This document shows, piece after piece, positions 25,001 to 35,609 of a DNA stretch of 64,000 nucleotides. The number at the start of each line of letters is the position of its first letter. The first letter of the stretch is position 1. The stretch is from Sclerurus mexicanus. Taxonomy: Eukaryota > Chordata > Aves > Passeriformes > Furnariidae. The notes beneath the pieces were generated by a model, which was given only the letters and a program-made list of their open reading frames with translations, searched no databases and had not been told where the DNA came from. The DNA is taken from contig VWZF01001835.1 in NCBI GenBank assembly GCA_013396755.1, positions 310,001-374,000 of the forward strand, given 5' to 3'. The translations under genes were made by a program, and so were the position numbers.

Positions 25001-26165
25001 TTGTACTATACATAGATACGTTACTTTGAGTGCTGTGAAGTGAATATAATAATGAAATTCAAGCTGTTAGCAGTACTTAGTGCAGAGTTTTTGTTATCCA
25101 ATTTGCAAAACCTCTTGTAAGAAATGCCTGATATTTGTGACAAATTAGGTATTGCTTTCCCAAAGATTTTTTCCCCTTTTTCATCACTTTATTGATGAGC
25201 AGAAGAAATTACTTTTATTAGTTAGAAAGGAATCTTAGATCATGTCTAAAGAAAATTATGTCCAGCTGATGTTTTTGTAAACTGACTTGTATTGGCTTAA
25301 GTGGGTATTTTCCAGTCATCTTCCTCACCACTACTCTGGAAGAGCAGCAGTGTACAGAAAAAGGAGCTGCCCTTGAATCAGTGCACCTTGCAGCCTTATG
25401 TATTAAATTAAAAGCTTACCTCCTTATCTGTGAAATGTGGCAGGTCAGAACTTGGTATCTAAACCGCTTGAAACTTACTTGACGTGCAAGAAACAACCAA
25501 AAGAGCAGGGAAAGATAGGCATTTGTTTCGTCCTGGTTTAACCTTTCACCGAGTGTCCCAGGTTTCAGAGTAGGATTTGGTTAGGCCAGATGTCTGAAGA
25601 TATAATAGTGAGGGATAGCTCTAATTTACGATATCATTGTTGTGTCACTTCATAAGTGTCTGGAGCCTCCTGGGGTAAAATTAACTGTTAAGTGGTCAGT
25701 TAGTTCTCAATAATAGAATTAAATTCAGTAACCAAGAAGAAAAGTTCCCCAGCAATACATAAACAAATAAAAAGGATCATTTTTGCTTAGGATTAATGAC
25801 CTGGATTTGTTCAGGGAAGAAAGGGCCAGCAATCCACTGGAGCTAGTGCAACAGAGGGCTGGGAAGGGAGGGACATGAGTACAGGTGAAAGGAGGATGAA
25901 GTAAGTCTGGCTGGACAAACTTTCAGATGGAGTCAGCCGCCTTGTGTAGATATACATTCAAAATGTTTAATCTTGATGGCTAATTTGGGTTTAAGACACT
26001 GTAAGAATTTTTTAAAATTAAACAATTTTTTAATATTTCATTTAAAAACACAGTCTCTGCTATTGATACTCTGACTGACTAAGCCAGAAAGAGCTTGCTT
26101 AATATTTCCAGCACACTGAAAAAGCACTTTCTTCGCCGCTGCCAACCCAGACAACTAGTAGCAGA
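22012..26165. other. unique AT-rich DNA
   Basis: No repeat family is recognised. Overlapping open frames on both strands lie around 23118-23538 (61 codons minus, 131 codons plus). The minus one ends at a splice-donor-like sequence and is listed separately. The others show no domain or familiar motif. Confidence 0.55.
23122..23246 (-). other. candidate exon on the minus strand (speculative)
   Basis: Reading the minus strand, an acceptor-like TGTGCTCTGCAG precedes the stretch and the very good donor CCAG|GTAAAAG follows it. The 125 nt are open in the frame beginning LVTERITDAQQMFCTELI, with 41 codons and a 2-nt overhang. The plus strand is open here too, so openness alone is weak evidence. No protein family is recognised. 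Confidence 0.15.
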
Positions 26166-26184
26166 NNNNNNNNNNNNNNNNNNN
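26166..26184. other. 19-bp run of N
   Basis: Nineteen consecutive unresolved bases. The open frame of 68 codons that appears to cross it is an artefact of translating the Ns. The exact size of the missing sequence is unknown. Confidence 0.99.
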
Positions 26185-26386
26185 CCCCAAATATTAGATG
26201 TCTCATTGCCAGGCATTTGCAAGTTAAAACAAAGTTGTAACTTCATAGAAGCAGATGTTTGTGATATGTGTTTACAGGAAGAAAATCAGGAATATTTTTG
26301 AGCAACAATGCAAAAATAAAACACTTAAGCACATCAAACATCTTTGTAATTTTCTTAGGCTTCTTTTAAACAATTGGCATTTTTTG

Positions 26387-26400
26387 CCCCCCCCCCCCCC
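26387..26400 (+). repeat. poly-C run of 14
   Basis: Fourteen consecutive C residues in an AT-rich context. Such runs are error-prone in sequencing and may be miscounted. Confidence 0.9.
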
Positions 26401-27215
26401 AGTAAATAATGTAGGATTTATTATTCTGTAGAAAATACAATGTACTTTCTTACTGTGCTTTTATTAATTCCAATAACTTTACATTAATTGCCTTTTGCTT
26501 GCTTAAGGAGTATTGCAAACTTAAAGGAGTAAAAGTTTAAGACAAAGTGTTTATATGAAAGCAATATGGAGTATTTTTTTGAAATGCACAATTTTTTTGA
26601 AATGATCTTCACCTTAGCAAAGCAGCACCTTTTTGACCAGAAAAAAATTTAGACTGACCAAATCTGATTGTAAATCTGTAAGAAGCATAACTGATACATG
26701 AATTTTTTAGGTTTTTTTCTGGCAAAGCATTTTGTTCTATCCTTTGTTTAATAATAAAACATGAGGTTTATATCCTTTTTTTCATTCCCATTAAAAAGAT
26801 TTGAAAAATATAAAAAAAATGTGACACATTTTTTGAGATTTACAGTTAAATAAATTTAGTTTAGTTAAAACTACAAGAGGGTAAATTTATAATTAGCTAT
26901 TTGAAAATGAATAATTTCAATATCAACTTCTATATAATTTTTCAGCCTTACTGTGACTGAGTTCTTCAATGTTTTGAGAAGTTATGTATAGTCAATGATA
27001 ATGTTTAAAAACTTGTCATGTTTTTTTAACATCATTTTTCCAGTGGGGGAACTGTGTGTAGGGTAAGATTTCTAAAAATTCTTAATTTGCATTATGGTAG
27101 AATATTTCTGTCTATAAAAATGGATATTTAATATGTCCATATGTATTTGTGGGGTTTATATTTTTAGAGCTTTTATTCTCTGATAATTTTTTTTTCCTTT
27201 TAATTTTTTCAACAG

Positions 27216-27272
27216 CCTACAAACTGTGGACTCAAATGTATGACCAAAAGTACGCTTTCTGCTGCTGCATAA
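27216..27272 (+). other. candidate terminal exon start (speculative)
   Basis: A long pyrimidine tract ending TTTTTTCAACAG (AG at 27214-27215) is among the strongest acceptor-like sites in the window. Phase 0 reads PTNCGLKCMTKSTLSAAA and stops at TAA (27270-27272). Another phase is also open and reads YKLWTQMYDQKYAFCCCIT before a stop. An ATTAAA lies near 27373. Two open phases weaken any coding claim. Confidence 0.13.
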
Positions 27273-28094
27273 CTTAGCACATTTGGGCTGTTTGTGGAAC
27301 AATCATATCAGGCTTGTAATTTTCTTCTTTTTAAATTTCAATTTTTGAGCCTGAGACTGTTCTGAAAAGAATAATTAAATTCAGAAGGCTGTTTATGAGT
27401 AGAAAAAAACATCAGAAGGCAATACAGTTATTCTGCTGATTTCATCATGAAACCAAAATCTTGAAAAATTAGATAGTCAAATCCATGCTTTAATTTAAAT
27501 AGGAGAGGACTTGGACTGTCACGAGTGCCCAACCAACAGAGAGAGAAGGCTGGGGAGGTCCTGTTTCTTATGAAGAAATATGAACTAAAATTTAAAAGGA
27601 AATTAATATTTGCATTAAATGCTTTTCTTGAGAAAATTCTTCTAAAGAGGGCCTTATAATAATGCAAAAATATGTTGAAGTTTTGCAATCTTCTTCAAAA
27701 TACTTGTTTTGCACAGATTTTTAAGCTATGTTGAAACACTGAGGCAATTCTGCACATGTAACTTACTTGTATTTATACTGTTCTTCTGAGGTCAGTAATA
27801 GTCTATACGAAGGGTTATTTCATTATATTGTAGTGGCCACCTTGGGGAAGAAATATGTGCAATAAGCTTGTGACCAAGAGCTGTTAATGATTTTGATCCC
27901 AAACTAGTTGGAGTGTATCTCAGTAATTTTAGAGTAAGACCCATTTATGATACTTTATGGTATTTAAAATTATTTCTCATGCCTTATGGTTGTAGACAAA
28001 AAAAAGGAACCATGAAGTTTTCAAAATACAAAAGTAGAAAAGAACAATCCCCAGATTAGTATTAAAAAAATAAAAGTTTGTAAAACTAGCATAT

Positions 28095-28095
<1 letters not shown>

Positions 28096-28162
<67 letters not shown>
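28096..28162 (+). repeat. (TTA)n microsatellite, about 22 units
   Basis: An uninterrupted 67-bp TAT/ATT trinucleotide array. Pure arrays of this length are usually polymorphic. The plus strand reads TAT TAT and so on. Confidence 0.97.
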
Positions 28163-29469
28163 TTACTCTAGTGACTGGTGATACTAAAGAAGATAATAAA
28201 TTTCAATTATCAAAAGTAACAAGAAAATTAATAAACAGGAATACTAAAACCCTGCTTCAAATGTAGCTTGTATTGTACAAGTCAGTGGGTTTTAAATATA
28301 AGTAAAGGTTGAAATGCATGCACTATCATGTTATTAAGAATTATTCAAGAAAAATAAATCATTTGCCAGGAGTTATACTATTTCTTAGGGGACACATTTT
28401 TATTAACTTTTAAGACCAATTAATTAACTACTTTATCCAGTGTTCAGAGGAGAAGTTGTTACACTTTTTGTCAGGGAACTCCATGTTCTCCAGTACACCT
28501 GTGTGCCTTCTGTACAGAATTTAACTCTGAGACCTCAAGCTGTAGCAGCGCGACATGCAGCACAGTATACACAAATAATGCCGTCAGGGACTGCTAATGA
28601 GTGATTTCACAATTCAGGGGATGCTGCTCATTTGCATCATCTGTCAAGAGAATGACAAAGATGGGAGGAGGCACTTTATTTCCAAAACTGAATTATTTTG
28701 ATTAGCTTTCCTATCTCAGCCCAGCTGAATTTTACACAGTAATTGAACTCCTCTTGGGATGCCATCACTAGGTTTTGACACCAGGATAACTTTAAGCTGT
28801 GGCATTTGGAGCCTTTGCCTGCCAGTGCTTCACAGAACCCAGCCATGTTCGCCTTAGCAGAGTTCACAGCCTTAGTGAAGACCAAAAAGAAAATCTACAA
28901 CTGGCAGATCAGATATGTCAGGGGAATAAGGGAAATGATTACAAGGCTGTCATTTAAACTGATGTAGGAAGTCACGTCCATGACTTACATTGATAGATGG
29001 CTTAATGAGAGGGACTGGAGTCCAGAGGTAGAATCCATCAATTAGCACTGGAAAATTTATCTCCTGTCTAATATTTCAGACCTACAACAACTAGCCAAAT
29101 TTTTCCATTTGTTTTATAGCAGCAGGAAGCCAGAATCCTGAACATATGGAGGCTGAAGTACATTTTTCCACTTGTTATCTTCAATCAATACCATCACACT
29201 TAACATGACAACCTACAGCCTTCCACCACCTACAGCTACACATTACTGTGTGAAACCACACACATATGTCTTCGTATCAGCACTCCAGACTTTTTCCTTC
29301 TTGCTGTTTCATTTGGCCCCTTAAAGCAAGTCCTTTAGCTTTTCCTCAGAAATAGGGAAAAAAATGAAAAATATAGATGTTTCATTGTACCACTCACTGA
29401 AATAGAGCAGCTCCTCTTGGAACTGAGCATGCATGCATTACTGTATTTGACAACATCAGACAACAGCAC
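28163..29469. other. unique DNA with a possible conserved element
   Basis: Mostly unique sequence. The part around 28550-28690 is of higher complexity and contains an ATTTGCAT octamer at 28630-28637 followed at once by CATCTG, an E-box, as seen in many vertebrate conserved non-coding elements. The minus-strand ORF 28676-28885 (69 codons) is not recognisable. Confidence 0.45.
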
Positions 29470-29780
29470 AGGTATAGGGCCTCTTGGGTCATTTAGTCTA
29501 AATCTCTAACATAGGCAATGGCATTGTATAATCCTTTTTTAAATGCATTATCTTTAACTGGCTAGGATTTTTTTTCTATTTTCCCAGAAGGCTCACTTAG
29601 AATGTAACTACTTTGATGGATAGAAGCCATCTCATTTTTTGTTAAAATTGGTTTCTATCTAGTTTACATCAATTTCTTCTTGTGACAACATTGTCATCTA
29701 GTTTAAATAGCTTCTTTTTTTTTCCCAACCTCACTAAACTTCTCAGATAATTTAATTTATGTGATAAAAATAGACAGTGC
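29470..29780 (-). mobile_element. probable very old CR1-like remnant
   Basis: Scattered phrases in the right order resemble a reverse-complemented CR1 3' region: GGGTCATTTAGTCTAAATCTC near the left, then a stretch equivalent to the TAACCTAAATCTCCC segment, then TTCTTCTTGTGAC (normally GCTTCTTGTCCT). Divergence is very high and the boundaries are rough. If correct, it belongs to an ancient CR1 family predating the well-preserved copies in this window. Confidence 0.35.
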
Positions 29781-32496
29781 TTTACTAAAAATAATTTTTA
29801 TATTAAATCATGAATGTGAGCATTAAATTAGGCCTATCAAGAAGTTGGATTTGACAGGACATTCCCTTCAATTAAACCTTGTAGTGCCTAAACATTATAG
29901 GAATGTTTATCTTGGCTTCTCTCTTTGTCCCCCAGGTTCTTTCTTGACACTTAAGACATTGAACACCCTGTTCCTTTAATCTTTACAGGAGTATAATGTG
30001 CCTCCTCCTTCAGCACAAGAAAAAAAACCAAACAAAAATCAAAAAAAAGTTGCTTCCTCCACTCTGCAGCCTGGTGGTTCTCACTGTGTGTGAGACATTA
30101 GGTTCCCTTGGCCCTGGTTAGAAAACTTCTGTGATCCATTTTTTTTTTCTGTTTCCTCACTCCTGTAATACAGAGCAATAAGCATTAAAGAGTAAGAACA
30201 GTCTGGTGAAGAACATGTTGAGCTCAATCAGCCTTCAATTTTCAACTCAGCTATCTAATAAGTCACAATCGACAATATTTCCAAAATAACTTATGACTTA
30301 CAGAATTAGTAAGTAAGGATTTTTCAAAGTTTGTGCTATTGGAATGAAAATTATATAGAAAAGCATTCAGGTTCTTCAGTGAGCTATGTCTACAAATAAC
30401 CTTTACTTGTTTTTTTCTCTGCAACTTTTCAAACCATTGTTTTGCTCTGAATAATAAAATTATTATTAGTTTCTGGGGTATATAGAATTTCTTGTAAGTG
30501 ACAAACATTTATTTATTACAATGTAAGAAAAAATAGGAAGAAGAAATAGAAATGAGAAAAAAATGAAAAGCAAGCAGAGATTAATATTTTTTTTCACCAT
30601 TCAGAGACTTTAATGAACTTGGAATTGAATGTATTCTTAATTCCTTTAATTTGTTCAATGTCCACTTCTGCACTCTGATAATGTAGTATTCTGGCCAAAC
30701 AGAAAATAAGCTGCAGCTCAAATCTCAAAGAAATTATCTGGGTCAAAATGTGCCCCTTGGTAGAACTCAGATTAAATTTCTCTTCCCCAGTTATTTGCTG
30801 TAACTCATAACCATGATTTTTTAGCATCCTTGGCCCAGAAGCCACTTGCCTTAGTTAAATGTCAGAAAGATAGATGTCTAAGCTGGAGCTAGTCATGCTA
30901 GAATCCCTTTATACTCAGTGGAAAGAAATAGGCTCTGCCAGGGAATGACTGATCTGACCATTTAGACATGTAACTTACAGTAGAGGTACCTGTCTCAATT
31001 TGTGCTATCTTTGCATGCAGTCTTTCTAAGATGGAGTAAGTATCACATTTTACAGTTGAGGATATGAAACAGAAAGACTGCTCCTAGAGTTTAGCTTTAA
31101 AAAAAAACAACCCACCCCTCTCCCAAAGGAGCTGTAAATCCGCCAGGTCCCTGCCAAGGCACAGCATGAGCTTTATGTAGAGCTGTTACAAGCAGGTTGC
31201 ATTCAGGCTGAGCTCAGTTGCTTACAGAGCCCACTTATCCTTCTGTCAGAAGGCACAACATGGATGCTTACACAAACCAGGTCCTCTGGACACCCTATCT
31301 TCTTGCCATTCACAAGGACAATGTGAATAGCTGTAGCCAATAGGACACTTACACTGAAGGTAAATACATTTTGGGATGCCACAAGCACTGATTGTATAAA
31401 TGGTTTCTCACTGATGATACATGCAGGATCAATTTGGAGCAGGCACCAGATAATGCCTCTGGTAGAAAATGTACATTTCTTGATCCTCATATGGGAGCAG
31501 CAATATAAGTCAATATTTTTACATGGTGATTTGTAGAGATTTGTAATAGACATATCAAGATTGCTATGAATTAAATGTGTAAACAGTGGAAGAAACTATA
31601 GAACAAAGGATTAAAGGAAAAATCTTCTTGTAACAATATTATTCCCAAGAAACTCCTCCCAGTACTCGATCTCCAGCAGTAAAATGGACTACTTGCTTTT
31701 GATCTTTTTTAGTCTTTGGAAATCAATAATATGAAGATTACTTCACTGTTGCCAATCAAAAGGCACCCAAGAGATAAGGACTTAAGAGCTGCTGTCTCTT
31801 TTTCTCTTGTGTTGCACACACTAGTGATCATGCTCAAGCTGCTTGGATATGTTTTGATGCTTTTGAGCATGTGAGTATGCATCTGTAAAATCAACACAAA
31901 GATGGTGTTTTATAAAATCGCTTTCCCTTCCCACAGGAGCTCTCACTGAGTTTCATTAGACAAATTTTTCTTCAGTGGAAGTTACTTTTCTTTACCATTG
32001 CCATGTAGCCCTGCTCATATTATGGTTAAATTCAATCTGAAAGTTTCATGAGAGGTTCTCCAGATGTCAGCTGCTCATAGTTATTTTATTATGGGTCAGT
32101 TCTCTCACACTTACCGATATTAACCCCATGTAATTGGGGTTACACTGTGAAAATGTTTTTCTGGATCATAATTGACTGTGATTCCCTTTGTACAGGCAGG
32201 TATCCTCTTAAAGACTGTTAGTTGGTAGTTGAGTGGCTTGAATTCACACCTAGAAATACTTCTCACTGAATATATGGTATCCTTTTTCTTACTACATTCC
32301 AAGCTTTGAATACTCAGACAGATGGTCACCTCCATACCAGAGTGTTTTAATTTTACAGAGGGCTTAGGTCTTCGTGCTCTTGAGCTGGAGACATGACTCT
32401 GAGATTTCTGCATACATGCAGTCCAACCAGCCAGGAGCGGGTACCTGCTGACCACTCATACCCAGGAAAGGCTATATACGAAAGATGATTTTGTAC

Positions 32497-32535
<39 letters not shown>

Positions 32536-33155
32536 GTATATATATCTCAGATACATAATTGAAGAAGCAAGAATTATGTTGACATGCAAAGGCCAATGGC
32601 TTGATCAAGGCTGAATAGACCTGTCAGTCTTCTTAACAGCACATGTGGAAAAGAATGACATTAAGATAAAGTCTGTAGTAAAAAGAAGAAGCTGAAAATA
32701 AGGGCTTATGGAGACCAGGACAGGTCCACCTACCAAGCTCTCCCTAGAGAGTTTTCTATTCCTTCACATGGCTTGTATGTTTTTGATAGGCCTAGAAGGG
32801 TTGGTCAAAAAAGTTGTTTGTTCTTTTCTCAGTATGTTTTTCTATCTGTAAGTTTTGTGCTTAAGCTTCTGGTTCATGAAGGTATATTTGGCAGTTACTT
32901 CAAGGCAAAAGTTGATCTTGTCCATGAGACTGAGTTCAGTTTTGTAAAACCTGAACAAGTTTTCTTCCCAGCTAACTGCAGGGTTAGCTGCTCCAAATTT
33001 ATATGATCTAAATAGCTAAGTAGCTACAGTAAAGGCAGATGAATTATCACCAGAATAGCTCAGGACCATAATCTGTGATTAATACCTTTCCCCCACAACT
33101 ATAATTCAGAACATTCATTAAACTACCAAATTCAGAGCTTAAATCAATAGCAGGA
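29781..33155. other. unique AT-rich DNA
   Basis: No gene is recognised. Minus-strand ORFs at 31203-31553 (116 codons) and 32120-32455 (111 codons) are the largest, but neither resembles a known family. An A-rich patch lies near 30020-30050. Confidence 0.5.
32502..32531 (+). repeat. (AT)n dinucleotide repeat
   Basis: Fifteen uninterrupted AT units. A shorter TA stretch follows after TTTGTG, to about 32546. It can extrude cruciforms and is commonly polymorphic. Confidence 0.95.
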
Positions 33156-33440
33156 AATTGACAGGCTCAAGGAGTGGGCCTGTGCAAATATCATGAAGTT
33201 CAACAGGGCCAAGTGCAAGGTCCTGCACGTGGGTTGGGGCAATTCCCAATGTCAATATAGACTATGGGATCATCATGGGACAAACAGATTGAGAGCAGGG
33301 AGGATCTTGGGAGTACTGCAACTTGGATGGGGCTTTGAACAATCTGATCTAGTGAAAGATGTCCCTGCTTATGGCAGGCAGAGTGAAATAGATGACCTTT
33401 AAAGGTCCTTTCTAAGTCAGACCATTCTGTGATTCCATGA
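33156..33440 (+). mobile_element. CR1 LINE fragment with internal deletion
   Basis: The left half corresponds to the RT segment encoding WAcANIMKFNRAKCKVLHVGW-like sequence (33193 onward), a CR1 hallmark. Just after 33300 it jumps directly to the extreme 3' end: CTTGGGAGTACTGCAACTTG, then the GATGACCTTTAAAGGTCC segment and a tail of octamer units, ATTCTGTG followed by a degenerate ATTCCATG (33424-33440). Several hundred bases of the 3' half are therefore missing. The open frame of 69 codons across the junction is fortuitous. Confidence 0.9.
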
Positions 33441-33985
33441 AATTAGAGGGAATTGTGATTTAAGTAATTACTAGTCTGATGATGATTTAGAATTTTCATT
33501 CTTGAATGCTATTCCATTACAGATGTCCTGAGGAAAACATATTTTAAACACTAAGGGTTTTAGGGATTTGTTTTGTTTTGTTGGTTTGGTTGGTTGGTTG
33601 ATTGGTTGGTTTTGTTTTTAATCACCATAAATTGGTTGTGACTGTTGTATAGGATTTAGGAAATTCTATGAAGTTATGAAGCAGTATACTAATCAATGAG
33701 CCAAGAAATAAAGAAATTAAAAATTTACAGGGAAATTGAACACTAGAAATAATACCAATTATCTGAGAAGCAGTCCATGAGATTAACATTTAGGCTTTTA
33801 ACCTTCTTGTGGCTTCTCTGAACATAAAAATGCAATGTGATGCAGATTTATTTACTATCTGTGAGTTCTAAAATATGTTTCATTGGGTAAAAACAGTAGG
33901 TAAAATGATTTTAATTTGCTTTTTTGAAACTAAACAGATGTTTTGTCATGTATTTAATGTTTATAGTTCTGTCAATTTCTGGGTG
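33441..33985. other. unique DNA between CR1 copies, with a TTGG-rich patch
   Basis: The stretch contains a GGTTTGGTTGGTTGG-type patch at about 33571-33617 and otherwise AT-rich unique sequence. No gene is seen. Confidence 0.6.
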
Positions 33986-34520
33986 TTTGTAGGGATTTGT
34001 AGGGATCCAGCTGGAGCAGCAAATCCCACACAATTTCAGGGTCAGCTGGGAGTTGGTCATTCTCGCAGTCATGGTCCTCCAGCTCAGGGCACTGAGACCC
34101 CCTTGATCCATCATCCATGTTGACAACAGAGGCAAATAAAGTGTTAAACACCTCTGCCTTGTCTCTGTCCCTGTTTGTGAGGTGACCATCCTTATTCTGT
34201 AAAGCGACAGTGATATTTCTATACTGCCTATTGCCATAAATATATTTGAAAAAACTCTTTGTATTGTCCCCCACATTTCTGGCCAGCTTTAACTTCAGTT
34301 GAGCTTTGGCCACATGAGTTTTCTCCATACAGCGGCAAGCAGAATCTCTGTATTCTGCCCATGTCACTTGACCTTGCTTCCACTGGGCATACACCTTCCT
34401 TTTTTGCCTTATGTCCAAGAGAATATTTTTGTTCAGCCAAGCCAGTCAGAAAATAAGAAGGCTTCACTGACTGTGCTTCTAAACATGGAATAAATGAAGC
34501 ACCACCTTCAGAAGGCAAGC
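33986..34520 (-). mobile_element. CR1 LINE fragment, endonuclease-RT linker region
   Basis: On the minus strand a 148-codon open frame (34418 down to 33972) reads like the CR1 ORF2 segment between endonuclease and reverse transcriptase, for example KRKVYAQWKQGQVTWAEYRD, then FFKYIYGNR and ending DLLLQLDPYKS. Both ends of the element are missing. Because this 5'-ward portion lies to the left of the 3'-ward portion at 34772-36203 on the same strand, the two cannot be halves of one simple insertion. Confidence 0.88.
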
Positions 34521-34771
34521 TGGGTAAAGGAAAATCCTACAAAAATGTCAGAAGGTTTTACTTTTAGATTGGTTTTGAAAGGAAATGAAACTTGTGAGCC
34601 AGTCATGATTGTGTCTCTGTACATGACATAAAATATATACAGTTTTTCCCAATAGTTTTTAAGTCTGTCTGCTTCTTCCAGACAAATTTAGCACAATGTG
34701 GAAGAATAAAAAAATAGGTTTATGAAGTAAGATAACACACAGGTGCCCTTGAAATGCTGATTATCTTGCCA

Positions 34772-34853
34772 TCCCTCCTCTGAACTCACTCCAACAAGTT
34801 GAAGTTCTTCCTGTGCTGGGGATTCCAGAGCTGGACTCAGTACTCCAGGTGAG
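34772..34853 (-). mobile_element. CR1 LINE, 3'-side piece split by an LTR
   Basis: The 82 bp match the CR1 segment normally reading, in reverse complement, CTGGGGATTCCAGAGCTGG and ending ACTCCAGGTGAG. Immediately after GTGAG (34849-34853) the CR1 homology stops. It resumes at 35610 with GTGGGTTCTCACCAGAGC, exactly the next CR1 bases. The true CR1 3' tail is absent on the left. Confidence 0.85.
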
Positions 34854-35609
34854 TGTGAGACACTGGATTATTATATTGGCTTGGAACAACTCAGGTGTGT
34901 GTGTGTGTGTGAGGGACAGATCAAATTTCATGGAGGTGAGGTAATTCCTTGTCCCACATGCCAGCCCCTGCAGCCTCACTGGGCAACCCTGGAGCCCAAG
35001 AAAGGCAGCCAAAGAGCACACCCACACTGTACCTCTTGGAACCCCTAACCCAACCTCTGACTGTCTCACACAGTGGGAGAACCACCCCTTACCCCACCCT
35101 GGAGCCCCAGAGTGGCCAGTGGGATGCAAGTGTAATCTGGGAGGGGTGGCCACAGTGGGCCACAGTAGATAAAAGCAGCAACACATGCTGTCCATCTTTC
35201 CAAAAGACCTACTACCTGGCCACGTGGATAATCTTTTCTCTTTCTCTCTCTTTTTCTACATTCCTTCTTCTCTAAATCTACTTGCTTCATATTTAGGGTA
35301 ACTGGATATCAGATGGCTTGGATTTTGCTGTTGTATGGGTTAACATGTGCATTAATGCTTTGTGAAATGCTTTGTTTTGGTTGTATGTTACCCCTTAAAC
35401 TTTTGCCAAGATCTCTTATTTCTTAAACTTTATCAGTAAAGTACTTCCTCAGAAAAATGTGCCTTTTTTTTTTGTTGTTCTCTCTCTTAAGGTGTTAAAA
35501 GAACCGAAAGCTCTTCTAATAATCCAGAAAGTGGATATTGTTGCAGTCTTGTGTATCTTTAAAGTAGTATTTCTTTGGTGAGTTCATAGCTCGAGACTGG
35601 GGTCTTACA
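34854..35609 (+). mobile_element. solo LTR of an endogenous retrovirus, nested in CR1
   Basis: The 756-bp insert starts TGTGAGAC and ends GTCTTACA, imperfect inverted ends with the canonical TG...CA. It is flanked by GTGAG (34849-34853) and GTGGG (35610-35614), a 5-bp target duplication with one mismatch. A TATA-like GATAAAAG lies at 35168-35175 and AGTAAA, a variant polyadenylation signal, at 35435-35440, followed by a T-rich stretch. These give plus orientation and a U3-R-U5 layout. It carries a (GT)9 run (34894-34911) and a pyrimidine-rich stretch (about 35231-35275). No internal retroviral genes remain, as expected after LTR-LTR recombination. The family is not identified. Confidence 0.75.

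Larger units (their letters stand above)
26185..28095. other. very AT/T-rich DNA
   Basis: Between about 26300 and 27430 the plus strand is rich in T homopolymers (runs of 6-9) and poor in CpG. No repeat family is recognised. A pyrimidine tract and AG at 27215 make an acceptor-like site. The stretch could be slowly evolving regulatory DNA or a 3'-UTR-like segment, but nothing proves this. Confidence 0.5.

Noticed and set aside
26095..26301. 68-codon ORF crossing the N run
   Set aside because: The gap of unknown true length makes the frame meaningless.
31203..31553. 116-codon minus-strand ORF, with an EGF-like cysteine pattern (QCKCPIGYS) in another frame of the same strand
   Set aside because: The two readings are in different frames, the EGF-like one is closed by stops after about 50 codons, and cysteine spacing does not complete an EGF domain. 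Chance is more likely than a pseudogene.
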